Below the pieces are notes generated by a model. The model saw only the letters and a list, made by a program, of their open reading frames with translations, had not been told where the DNA came from and did not search any database. A program made the translations under genes and the position numbers. A stretch of DNA of 23,461 nucleotides, taken from the NCBI GenBank assembly GCA_900319985.1, contig ONQL01000059.1:1-23461 (forward strand), given 5' to 3'. This document shows, piece by piece, positions 1 to 6,876 of the stretch (its first letter is position 1; every line of letters begins with the position of its first letter). This DNA comes from an uncultured Methanobrevibacter sp. GTDB taxonomy: Archaea > Methanobacteriota > Methanobacteria > Methanobacteriales > Methanobacteriaceae.

Positions 1-1047
1 TTCTTCTAAAGATGAAGGTACATCACAACAGAATGAGTGGCAATCAGGCATGGTAAATGCCCTTAATCTTTTAAGACCAACAACTTCTCCTTTTTTCTCA
101 AAACGGAAACTGTATCTGGTCAATTCAAAAATTTTGGCAGGGAAATTTTTCCATGTCAAATATGAATCGGACATTAATCTGAATGCACCGAAACAAGCTG
201 CAAACCTAAGCATTAAATTCTTTTTAGTGTCGGTTCTGTATTGTCTTTCACCAAATTTGTAAGCATGTTCATAAATTGCTTGATTGTCCAAATCATAGAA
301 GATTGGAGTTTCAACCGGCATTGCTCCACGGTCGACAGTTAAGTCATAAACATAATCGGCAAGCAAATCTCTGATTAATTTTCCTTTTGGATACCATCTG
401 AGGTTTCCAACATCAGAAGCAGGTTCATAATCACAGATTTCTTTTTCTCTCATTAATTTGACATGAGGTGGTTCGCCTTCATCAGATGCGCCCTGACCAA
501 GTTCATAATCAACAAGTTGTTTGAAAGCTCTGTTTTCAAAGTTAAAGTCATCAATTTGAGTTATTTTGTCCCCTTCAAGGATTTGCCATTTAGATGGTTT
601 TCTTTCAACTTTTTCTTCTTCAGTGTCTGCAGTAATAGTTCTTGAAAGTTCGCTTAATGGGTGACCTTTACAGGAAATCTCAAATGCTTTATACCATCCG
701 AAAGGTACTCTTTTAACATTTAAATTTTCAGCAAGCAAAGCTTCCTCAGTATCTTTTAAAATTTTAATAGCAACTTTTGGAGAACCTAATGAAGAAGATA
801 AGTGAGCATATGGATATAATACAATATTTTCAGCTTTAACTTGTTCATTGGTTTTTATAACTTCACTGACTAAATTTTTAACAATACCTTCTGGATTATC
901 TTCATCTTCTTTTTCAACACTTGTAAATACCACTAAAGAATCGTCGAATGCTCCTTGCATTTTAGCATCCTCAATTTCTTCAGCAACAGGTGTTTTATTC
1001 TTTACAGTATAATTTAAATAATCAGAATGGATTAGTAAAATTCTCAT
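1..1047 (-). CDS. thrS: Threonyl-tRNA synthetase, archaeal type (C-terminus outside window)
   Basis: The enzyme charges tRNA-Thr in the cytoplasm. The 349 codons seen begin at ATG (1047) after an SD GGTGAT at 1051-1056, and the frame stays open to the window edge, so the C-terminal part is missing. The N-terminus MRILLIHSDYLNY and the next roughly 140 residues look like the archaeal ThrRS editing domain, which resembles D-aminoacyl-tRNA deacylase. The class II catalytic core follows: a motif-1-like stretch around RGAMPVETPIFYDLD, then a motif 2 segment ELTRYSFRFEKKGE followed by LKRLRAFTMPDCHSF. Motif 3 and the anticodon-binding domain would lie outside the window. The gene is transcribed divergently from cfbB. 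I identified it by translating the minus strand by eye; the family is clear, residue-level details less so. Confidence 0.9.
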   Translation of the reverse strand, partial: MRILLIHSDYLNYTVKNKTPVAEEIEDAKMQGAFDDSLVVFTSVEKEDEDNPEGIVKNLVSEVIKTNEQVKAENIVLYPYAHLSSSLGSPKVAIKILKDTEEALLAENLNVKRVPFGWYKAFEISCKGHPLSELSRTITADTEEEKVERKPSKWQILEGDKITQIDDFNFENRAFKQLVDYELGQGASDEGEPPHVKLMREKEICDYEPASDVGNLRWYPKGKLIRDLLADYVYDLTVDRGAMPVETPIFYDLDNQAIYEHAYKFGERQYRTDTKKNLMLRFAACFGAFRLMSDSYLTWKNFPAKIFELTRYSFRFEKKGEVVGLKRLRAFTMPDCHSFCCDVPSSLEE

Positions 1048-1145
1048 TTAATCACCGTATATTATGGTTTAAATTTTATTTTTAATATTATATAAAATGA
1101 TTTATACAAAAAATTGTTATATAATAAAGATGCAAATTACTAATT
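1048..1145. promoter_or_regulatory. Divergent thrS / cfbB promoter region
   Basis: For thrS (minus), a TATA-like TTTATATAATATT lies at about 1087-1099, which would place transcription start near 1068 with a short leader carrying GGTGAT. For cfbB (plus), TTATATAATA at 1117-1126 is centred about 25 bp before the ATG and no SD is visible, so a leaderless mRNA is likely. An alternative cfbB TATA is TTTATACAA at 1101-1109. Positions are read from sequence; transcription starts are inferred from usual archaeal spacing. Confidence 0.5.
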
Positions 1146-2501
1146 ATGAGAATTATTTTAGCAGGGACAGGTAGTGCAGTTGGAAAAACAACAATATCTA
1201 CCGGAATAATGAAGGCTTTAAGCGAAAAATACAATGTCCAACCTTTTAAAGTTGGGCCAGATTATATCGATCCATCCTACCATACATTAGCTACCGAAAA
1301 TGTATCCAGAAACCTAGATTCGTTTTTTATGGAATCCGGCCAAGTAAGGGATTCCTATCTAAAGGCTATGGTGGGAAAAGATATAGCCGTGATTGAAGGC
1401 GTTCGTGGCCTTTATGAAGGAATTGATTCTGTCAATGACATAGGAAGTACAGCTTCAATAGCCAAATCCTTAAAGGCACCGGTGATTTTAATCATAAACT
1501 CCAGAAGTTTGGTTAAAAGTGCGGCGGCTTTGGTTTTGGGCTTTAAGGCTCTTGATCCCGAAATAAATATTGCCGGAGTTATTTTGAATAAAGTTAAAAA
1601 TAAGGCTCACTACGAAAAAACAAAAAGGTCAATTGAAGAGATTACCAAAACCGAGGTAATTGGCGGTATTGTACGTGATGATGCAATATCAATAGAAGAA
1701 AGACATTTAGGTCTTGTTCCTGCTCGTGAAAAAGAGAATTCACTTAAATATATTGATATCTGGTCTGAAGTAATAAAAAATTCAATTGATTTAGACAGAC
1801 TGGTGGAAATTGCTGGCGAAGCTCCAAAAATTACATCAGATATTGTTCCGATTTGGAATAAATTGAACAAACAAAAGGTTAAAATTGGAGTTGCATACGA
1901 TGAAGTATTTAATTTTTATTATAAGGAAAATATAGAATCTTTAGAGGCAAATAATGCTAAAATTGAATATTTCTCACCTTTAAACGATGAAGGGTTGCCT
2001 GATGTAGATGGATTGTATATCGGTGGAGGATATCCTGAACTCTTTTCCAAGGAACTTAGCGCAAATGAAAAAATGCTTCAAGAAATTAATACTTTCCACT
2101 TGGAAGATAGGCCTATCTTTGCTGAATGTGGTGGTTTAATGTATCTTATGAATTCCATCCATGAAGATAAAGTTGTTAATGTATATCCTTACAAAGCAAT
2201 TTTAACAGACAGGGTGCAAGCGCTAAAGTATACAATTGCCGAAGTTACCGAAGACAATATCATATCCAAAAAAGGAGAAAAATTCCACGGTCACGAATTC
2301 CATTACTCCAAAGTATTGGTTGATTCAAGTAACATTCAGCACAAGCTGGCATTCAATATATTGAGAGGAAAAGGATCATACAATAACCAAGATGGATTTA
2401 TTGAGAGAAATACTCTTGCAAGTTATGTTCACACCCATGTAGCTGCAATGCCTGATTTTGGAGGAAATCTGGCCATATCTGCAAAAGAACTTGGAGGATA
2501 G
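1146..2501 (+). CDS. cfbB: Ni-sirohydrochlorin a,c-diamide synthase (CbiA/CfbB family)
   Basis: A 451-residue amidotransferase that converts two carboxylates of a tetrapyrrole to amides using glutamine and ATP. In methanogens the CfbB branch acts on Ni-sirohydrochlorin in coenzyme F430 synthesis; the CbiA paralogue acts on cobyrinate for B12. Visible features are a P-loop-type motif GTGSAVGKTT (residues 7-16, Lys14), the tetrapyrrole-side segment KVGPDYIDPSYH (35-46), and a C-terminal class I glutamine amidotransferase domain with GGGYPELF (293-300), nucleophile Cys328 in FAECGG, and HTH near 429-431. The length fits the family. No SD precedes the ATG, so the mRNA may be leaderless. The next gene starts 3 nt after the stop. 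CfbB rather than CbiA is inferred from the methanogen context; sequence reading alone cannot fully separate them. Confidence 0.85.
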   Translation: MRIILAGTGSAVGKTTISTGIMKALSEKYNVQPFKVGPDYIDPSYHTLATENVSRNLDSFFMESGQVRDSYLKAMVGKDIAVIEGVRGLYEGIDSVNDIGSTASIAKSLKAPVILIINSRSLVKSAAALVLGFKALDPEINIAGVILNKVKNKAHYEKTKRSIEEITKTEVIGGIVRDDAISIEERHLGLVPAREKENSLKYIDIWSEVIKNSIDLDRLVEIAGEAPKITSDIVPIWNKLNKQKVKIGVAYDEVFNFYYKENIESLEANNAKIEYFSPLNDEGLPDVDGLYIGGGYPELFSKELSANEKMLQEINTFHLEDRPIFAECGGLMYLMNSIHEDKVVNVYPYKAILTDRVQALKYTIAEVTEDNIISKKGEKFHGHEFHYSKVLVDSSNIQHKLAFNILRGKGSYNNQDGFIERNTLASYVHTHVAAMPDFGGNLAISAKELGG

Positions 2502-2504
2502 AAA

Positions 2505-3566
2505 ATGAAATTTGAAAAAATTGATTTTTTCCAACCATTGTTAGTTGTAGTTGCAATACTCATATTTTTAGCAATGGGATATATAGGCTCATTCAATTAC
2601 AGATTTGAAGACCCGTTGAAACCGGAAGTAATATTGACCGTCATATTTGCATGTATCATTTTTGCAGTCGGTGCAGTATGTATCAAATACAAAATTAATG
2701 TAGAAAAAACTAAAAGTCTGGATTTTTTATCCGAAAAACTCATACTGGCACTTGTCATAATCGCATTGATTCTGCAAACCCTCAACATGGTATTGCTTGG
2801 AGGAATTCCCCTATTCAATAGCGTATTGAAATCAAATGCCACAACCAATATCTGGAGAGTAGCCTATCCACTATTTTTAATAATGATAAATATCCTGCTT
2901 GCAAAGTATTACAGTAAGAAATATCTGCTACTGGTAATTCTCGGAGCATTGATTTTCGGTTTAAATGGATATAGAACTTCAGTTCTTGGAATTTTAGGAA
3001 GCTCTTTTATTACCCTTTATTACCTTAAAAAAATATCAAGAAAATTAGGCATAATCTTTATAGCCATAATTGCTGTTGGAATGTTAGCAGTCGGATACAT
3101 TGCATCACAATCAATTGCGAACCAACATTGGACATTAAACCCATTAGAACTTGTTTTTTACAGAGCTGCATTCACTTTAGAAGTATTTGAAAAAATAATA
3201 CCTTTAGGCGGAAGCACACACGGACATATATTAAGCATGATTTTTTCATCAGGAAGTCCAAGAACATTTATCGGCCAATATGTACTTCATTATGACGTAT
3301 GCTTAACATCCACATTGTTTGGTCCTGTATATCTTGATTTCGGATTAATCGGACTTACAATTCAAATGTTATTTATGGGAACATTTTTACAGTTGGTACA
3401 TAAAATAAAAGAAGGAATAGGAGTAGGGATTTACTCCATAATATTAACACACACATTAATTTGGATAGAAACCGGACCAACAGACATAATGATTTGGTTT
3501 TTATATCTTTTAGGTTTGATTTTAATAATAATGAATTTTAATTATATTAAATTAAATAAAAATTAA
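2505..3566 (+). CDS. Polytopic membrane protein, oligosaccharide repeat unit polymerase-like (Wzy type)
   Basis: A 353-residue protein with roughly ten hydrophobic segments, starting MKFEKIDFFQPLLVVVAILIF. Motifs resembling oligosaccharide repeat-unit polymerases are GGIPLFN (around residue 100), NGYRTSVLG (around 155) and FGPVYLDFGLIGL in the C-terminal third. Such proteins join lipid-linked repeat units into surface polysaccharide. The start codon follows the cfbB stop by 3 nt and its SD (GGAGGATAG) lies in the cfbB end, so the two are very likely co-transcribed. Its last codons overlap the convergent gene by 15 bp. No glycosyltransferase or flippase gene is nearby in this window, so the substrate is unknown. 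Confidence is high for a membrane protein and moderate for the polymerase family. Confidence 0.65.
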   Translation: MKFEKIDFFQPLLVVVAILIFLAMGYIGSFNYRFEDPLKPEVILTVIFACIIFAVGAVCIKYKINVEKTKSLDFLSEKLILALVIIALILQTLNMVLLGGIPLFNSVLKSNATTNIWRVAYPLFLIMINILLAKYYSKKYLLLVILGALIFGLNGYRTSVLGILGSSFITLYYLKKISRKLGIIFIAIIAVGMLAVGYIASQSIANQHWTLNPLELVFYRAAFTLEVFEKIIPLGGSTHGHILSMIFSSGSPRTFIGQYVLHYDVCLTSTLFGPVYLDFGLIGLTIQMLFMGTFLQLVHKIKEGIGVGIYSIILTHTLIWIETGPTDIMIWFLYLLGLILIIMNFNYIKLNKN

Positions 3567-3575
3567 TATAATTAA
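3538..3575. terminator. AT-only inverted repeat across two convergent stop codons
   Basis: Perfect 13-bp arms TTAATTATATTAA (3538-3550) and TTAATATAATTAA (3563-3575) surround a 12-nt loop. The plus-strand stop TAA (3564-3566) is in the right arm and the minus-strand stop (3552-3554) in the loop. It could act as a bidirectional 3'-end signal. Because all pairs are A-T the hairpin would be weak, and chance occurrence is less unlikely than for mixed sequence. Confidence 0.4.
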
Positions 3576-4451
3576 TATTACTAATGAAATAAAGAATATG
3601 AATGTTCCTCTTACGATGAAATCACCATTTCTTTCAGCATATAATGATAAACCATAAGATAAAATCAATGCTGCAAGCATTTCGATTAATCCTGTGATAC
3701 CAGCATCAAGTCTTAACAGCCTTCCGCAGATAAATGAAAGAAGATAAGCAACAACTACAACAACAATAATCATTATAATTGGATTTTGAATTAATTGGAA
3801 GAACCGTGAATTCTGAAGGCTTCTTTGATTATAGTTATATAAGGTAGTATAACCAAAACTACTATCCCTCGGAGCGTGAGCCCCCCTATTCAATAGAGAA
3901 GAAAATCCACCATGGTGAACTCCTCCATCATCTTGCCTATAAAGAGTATTTTTATAAACAACAGGATTTTGTTCACGTCTCTGCATCAGATATTCCATAT
4001 CTGAAGCATCATAACTATATTCAGGATATTCCTCATCAATATAAGCTGCTGCTCCGCCATCATAGGAAGTGTTATCCAAAGTAGTTTGAGAAGTTCTATC
4101 TTGGTATTTTTTAGCAAGTTCCAGCAAATTATCCCGATCTACCAATTTAATGTTTTTACGAAGGGCATAATTGGTTGCCTGACTTGAAAAATAAGAAGAA
4201 GAAACAATTGTAACTTTAGATGCCTTTAAACTTTCTCCAACTTCTTCCATCTCTTTTAAAACATCCACCCCAATTTCAAAGTCTTTATCATAGTTTTTAC
4301 ATGCTACAACAACACCAAAATCCCCAAGTGTTGTTGGCAATATGGCATATATATCTATGACTTTCTGAGAGGTTTTAAAATTCTTATAAACCTTGAAACC
4401 AGAGTCCTCCATTACCTTAGCTATGAAATTAATAAGTTGTGGTTTTTCCAA
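3552..4451 (-). CDS. Mrr-like (restriction endonuclease fold) domain protein with C-terminal membrane anchor
   Basis: A 299-residue protein. Residues 1-115 resemble the Mrr/restriction-endonuclease-like fold: an LINFIAKVMEDSGFKVYKNF helix-strand start, Asp33 in KVIDIYAIL, then GVVVACKNYD (46-55), and a later TIVSSSYFSSQATNYA segment typical of Mrr_cat-like proteins. The usual (E/Q)xK is replaced by Ala50-Cys51-Lys52, so nuclease activity is doubtful. Residues about 120-215 form a Tyr-, Asp- and Gly-rich linker. The last 80 residues contain three hydrophobic helices, the final one ending at the C-terminus, so the N-terminal domain should face the cytoplasm. The start is TTG (4451) with GGTGG just upstream; no in-frame ATG precedes it. 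Function is unknown; a membrane-tethered DNA or nucleotide sensor is one possibility. Confidence 0.6.
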   Translation of the reverse strand: MEKPQLINFIAKVMEDSGFKVYKNFKTSQKVIDIYAILPTTLGDFGVVVACKNYDKDFEIGVDVLKEMEEVGESLKASKVTIVSSSYFSSQATNYALRKNIKLVDRDNLLELAKKYQDRTSQTTLDNTSYDGGAAAYIDEEYPEYSYDASDMEYLMQRREQNPVVYKNTLYRQDDGGVHHGGFSSLLNRGAHAPRDSSFGYTTLYNYNQRSLQNSRFFQLIQNPIIMIIVVVVVAYLLSFICGRLLRLDAGITGLIEMLAALILSYGLSLYAERNGDFIVRGTFIFFISLVILIILIFI

Positions 4452-4579
4452 ATTTCCACCCGCATGTGTTTTTAAAAAAAAATTACTAATATATTTTATA
4501 CATTAAATTGTTATTAAAGTTTATCATAATTTGCTAGAAATCTAAAAATATTTTAACAAGGTTATACCTTAATAAATAT
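4452..4579. promoter_or_regulatory. Divergent promoter region, Mrr-like gene / surE
   Basis: On the minus strand TATAAAATATAT lies at about 4489-4500, followed by a leader holding the GGTGG that precedes the TTG start. On the plus strand an AAAAATATTTTAA element at about 4543-4555 sits 25-35 bp before the surE ATG, and no SD is visible, suggesting a short or absent leader. No other structure is evident in these 128 bp. Confidence 0.4.
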
Positions 4580-5356
4580 ATGAAAGCATTAATAAGTAAT
4601 GATGATGGAATAACCGCTTCAGGAATCCTTGCTGCAAAAAAAGCAGTAGATGAATTATGTGATACATATGTAGTGGCACCTGAAACACAACAAAGCGGTA
4701 TTGGACATGCATTAACACTTTATGAGCCATTAAGAGTAAATGAATATACATTAAAAGACGGAAGTTTGGGATATGGTGTAAGCGGAACCCCTACCGATGC
4801 AGTAACTATCGGATTATTTGAAATATTATCTGAACATCCTGACATCATGATTTCTGGAATAAACACAGGCTATAATTTAGGAAAAGCAGAATTGACAACC
4901 TCCGGAACTTTAGGAGCTGCTATTGAAGCGGCAAGTTTTGGAATTCCAACAATAGCAATTTCACAGGAAGTAGTCAGGGACGATATTAAATTTGAAAACG
5001 GTGAAGTCGAAATAGACTTCGATTTCGCTACAAAAATGCTAAATAAAATAGCCAAAATTGTTTTAAAAAAAGGTTTGCCGGAAGGAATTGATTTGTTAAA
5101 CGTGAATATTCCTGAAAATCCGATTAATGAGGAGTTTGAAGTAGTTACATTAGGAAAAAGAATGTATACACCCATAATTCATGAACGTCTGGATCCTCGT
5201 GGAAAGCCATACTACTGGATTGGTGGAGAGCCATACGATTTTGATGAACCTGGAAGTGATGGGTATGAATTACGTAAGGAGCATAAAACTACTGTAACTC
5301 CCTTAAAAATAGATTTGACAAGTGATATAAGTTCATTAAAAGACTGGTTAAAATAA
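4580..5356 (+). CDS. surE: 5'/3'-nucleotidase SurE
   Basis: A 258-residue cytoplasmic phosphatase that dephosphorylates nucleoside 5'- and 3'-monophosphates and needs a divalent metal. The metal-site motif SNDDG is at residues 6-10 (Asp8, Asp9). It is followed by VVAPETQQSGIGHALT (the SurE APxxxxSG region), SGTPTDAV and SGINTGYNLG, all hallmarks of the family. Length is normal for SurE (about 250-260 residues). The start ATG has no SD; the mRNA may be leaderless. It converges on the 47-residue gene, and both stops lie in one inverted repeat. Identification is secure. Confidence 0.95.
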   Translation: MKALISNDDGITASGILAAKKAVDELCDTYVVAPETQQSGIGHALTLYEPLRVNEYTLKDGSLGYGVSGTPTDAVTIGLFEILSEHPDIMISGINTGYNLGKAELTTSGTLGAAIEAASFGIPTIAISQEVVRDDIKFENGEVEIDFDFATKMLNKIAKIVLKKGLPEGIDLLNVNIPENPINEEFEVVTLGKRMYTPIIHERLDPRGKPYYWIGGEPYDFDEPGSDGYELRKEHKTTVTPLKIDLTSDISSLKDWLK

Positions 5357-5390
5357 AATACTTATAAATTTAAATCTTTAAGTATTTTAT
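5353..5390. terminator. Inverted repeat terminator between surE and the small convergent gene
   Basis: Perfect 12-bp arms ATAAAATACTTA (5353-5364) and TAAGTATTTTAT (5379-5390) with a 14-nt loop. Both the surE stop (5354-5356) and the minus-strand stop (5362-5364) lie in the left arm. The symmetry fits a shared bidirectional 3'-end signal. Confidence 0.5.
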
Positions 5391-5505
5391 CTCTTTCTTC
5401 ACGAAGTTCATTTAAAATCTTTTCATCGGTACATCCATCTCTTTTTAACTGTTCAATTGTTCTTGTAATTGCTTCTAAATTTTCTTCTAATTGATTAATT
5501 GCCAT
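5362..5505 (-). CDS. Small helical protein, 47 residues, unknown function
   Basis: The frame MAINQLEENLEAITRTIEQL... ending ILKDLNL is highly charged and predicted to be entirely helical, with heptad-like Leu/Ile spacing suggesting a short coiled coil or helical hairpin; a GCTDEK turn sits in the middle. The reading frame stays open upstream, but that extension (FIYIIFIVTHFF...) is read from AT-rich promoter DNA. ATG at 5505 is therefore the better start. A TATA-like CTTTAAATAC is centred about 28 bp before this ATG, consistent with a leaderless mRNA. The gene is divergent from the Sm-like gene and convergent with surE. I recognise no named family. Confidence 0.6.
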   Translation of the reverse strand: MAINQLEENLEAITRTIEQLKRDGCTDEKILNELREERDKILKDLNL

Positions 5506-5527
5506 AATATATATTATCAACATTAAA

Positions 5528-5537
5528 GTATTTAAAG
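5528..5537. promoter_or_regulatory. Possible shared TATA element between the 47-residue gene and the Sm-like gene
   Basis: GTATTTAAAG read on plus is CTTTAAATAC on minus, so it is TATA-like in both directions. It is about 28 bp from the minus-strand ATG (5505). For the plus-strand gene it would give a leader of about 30 nt containing AAGGA (5573-5577). Confidence 0.35.
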
Positions 5538-5586
5538 TTGAAACATCAAAAAATAAAAATAGAATTATAACCAAGGATTTGAAAAA

Positions 5587-5790
5587 ATGAGTAACGATAA
5601 AGATAATGTAAATAAACTTTTTTCTCAATTTAAAAATAAATATGTAAGCGTAGATTTAAGAGGCAACTATCAAAGTGAAGGAAAAGTAATTGCTATAGAT
5701 AATTATTTAAATCTTGTCCTTGAAAATGAAAACGGCCTTGAAACCATTAAAGGCGGAAATATTATATTTATTAGTTTAAAAGAAGATTAG
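5587..5790 (+). CDS. Sm-like archaeal protein (Lsm/SmAP)
   Basis: A 67-residue protein with the Sm fold; family members form six- or seven-subunit rings that bind U-rich RNA. The Sm1 motif covers KYVSVDLRGNYQSEGKVIAIDNYLNLVLEN (roughly residues 18-47): a strand, Gly in LRG, the GxV strand and the D-x-x-(L/M)-N-L-V-L signature. A short Sm2 motif follows as TIKGGNIIFISL, where family members usually have IRGxNIxYI. The loop between Sm1 and Sm2 is short, making it a compact version of the family. An SD-like AAGGA lies 9 nt before the ATG. It ends 6 bp from the convergent marker 12 gene. Confidence 0.85.
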   Translation: MSNDKDNVNKLFSQFKNKYVSVDLRGNYQSEGKVIAIDNYLNLVLENENGLETIKGGNIIFISLKED

Positions 5791-5796
5791 GAAATT

Positions 5797-6801
5797 TTAG
5801 AAATCTACTTCTATTCCTAAAATCTCTTTTTCACCATTAAAAACATCCATCGCTATTTGTGCAGCACCAATTGCACCTGACTCTTTTGAAATAACTTTTA
5901 ATTGATACTTATTTTTGAAATATTTGTTAATTTCATCTTTGAAATCGAACGGTTCTGTGGCACTTCCGACAGATCCTGTAAGCACTATACCTTCAATATC
6001 ATTATTGCAAACAATATCCAAACCGGCAATTTCCATAGCCACAGTCATAATTAATGTATCAATAGCTAACTTAGCTTTTTCATCACCATTTTTATAGTTT
6101 TCCAAAAGCTGACCTTTCATATTGGCAACCTTGCCATCGATACCGGCAATTTTAATTGCTCCCGCATGGGAAAAGCAATCGTTTGCAGATGCATTGTTTT
6201 CATCAATATCCCTAATCATTTCCAAATCAATAGGTCCGTGCACGATACCCATAGCGCCCAGACATGCATCTATGGCTCCTTTAATTTTTCCATCCTCAAT
6301 TAGAATATCCACACTGTTTGAAGAGATATCTGCAACAATGAAGTTGTTCCAGCCAGTTTCCTTAATTGCATTATATGAAATGCTTACCTTTTCGGGACTT
6401 GCCTGGTGTGAGTAAGCGGCCCTGAACAATCTATCTAGAGAAGTGGAATCCTTGTGAAGACCCGGAATCATTACTGAAGGAATATTCAATTCCTGTAATT
6501 CTGAAAATACTGATGTTCCACCACCAGTTACCTTGCCTGCGCCGTTAATGGATAAAATTCCCCTGTCCTTGACATCTTCAGTAGGCAAAATTTTATTTAT
6601 GCCATCACCCATTGCATAAGTAATAGCCATTAACTTAACAGAATTTAAGTCAATACGTTTGGTCAGTTCCTCGCTAGCGGAAACTAAACCTTTTTTACTT
6701 TCTTCTCTTCCTATCTTAAAAATATCAATAATATCTCCGTCATCGGACATTATGCAAAAAGAGATTCCAGTAGTCCCATGGTCCATCCCAACAAATACCA
6801 T
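5797..6801 (-). CDS. Methanogenesis marker protein 12 (ASKHA-fold, unknown reaction)
   Basis: A 334-residue protein that resembles the methanogenesis marker 12 family, found almost only in methanogens. The N-terminus MVFVGMDHGTTGIS carries the DxGT(T) phosphate-1 loop of actin/Hsp70/sugar-kinase ATPases, and GIVLTGSVGSA near the C-terminal third resembles a second phosphate/adenosine loop. SINGAGKVTGGGTSVF and GAIDACLGAMGIVHGP are Gly-rich loops. The biochemical role is not established; a link to methanogenesis cofactor or enzyme maturation is inferred from phylogenetic distribution. I chose ATG 6801 over the in-frame GTG 6810 because the family start motif begins there, but GTG cannot be excluded. 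It lies downstream of ilvC behind a strong terminator, so it probably has its own promoter in the T-rich stretch. Confidence 0.8.
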   Translation of the reverse strand: MVFVGMDHGTTGISFCIMSDDGDIIDIFKIGREESKKGLVSASEELTKRIDLNSVKLMAITYAMGDGINKILPTEDVKDRGILSINGAGKVTGGGTSVFSELQELNIPSVMIPGLHKDSTSLDRLFRAAYSHQASPEKVSISYNAIKETGWNNFIVADISSNSVDILIEDGKIKGAIDACLGAMGIVHGPIDLEMIRDIDENNASANDCFSHAGAIKIAGIDGKVANMKGQLLENYKNGDEKAKLAIDTLIMTVAMEIAGLDIVCNNDIEGIVLTGSVGSATEPFDFKDEINKYFKNKYQLKVISKESGAIGAAQIAMDVFNGEKEILGIEVDF

Positions 6802-6842
6802 GTTTACCACACTTAAAAAATAAATAAAAAAAATAGTAAAAA

Positions 6843-6876
6843 GGATTAAAAAGACTTAATCGTCTTTTTGTAATCC
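6843..6876 (-). terminator. Terminator hairpin of ilvC
   Basis: The arms AAAAAGAC (6848-6855) and GTCTTTTT (6862-6869) pair perfectly around a 6-nt loop holding the ilvC stop. After a 2-nt bulge, GGATT (6843-6847) and AATCC (6872-6876) add five more pairs. On the minus strand the hairpin is followed by a long T-rich run toward position 6815. It is the strongest terminator-like structure in the window. Confidence 0.75.

Noticed and set aside
1..1040. Plus-strand frames at 50-262 and 463-645
   Set aside because: They are antisense to the clear ThrRS frame and have no family features, SD or promoter.
5506..5628. Upstream extension of the 47-residue protein giving 88 residues with a hydrophobic N-terminus
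   Set aside because: The hydrophobic part comes from reading AT-rich promoter DNA and overlaps the Sm-like gene start; the TATA position supports ATG 5505.
5785..5815. Possible hairpin between the Sm-like and marker 12 stops
   Set aside because: Only an interrupted stem (AGAA...GATT with a 3-nt bulge) forms and the T-run is weak; not strong enough to call.
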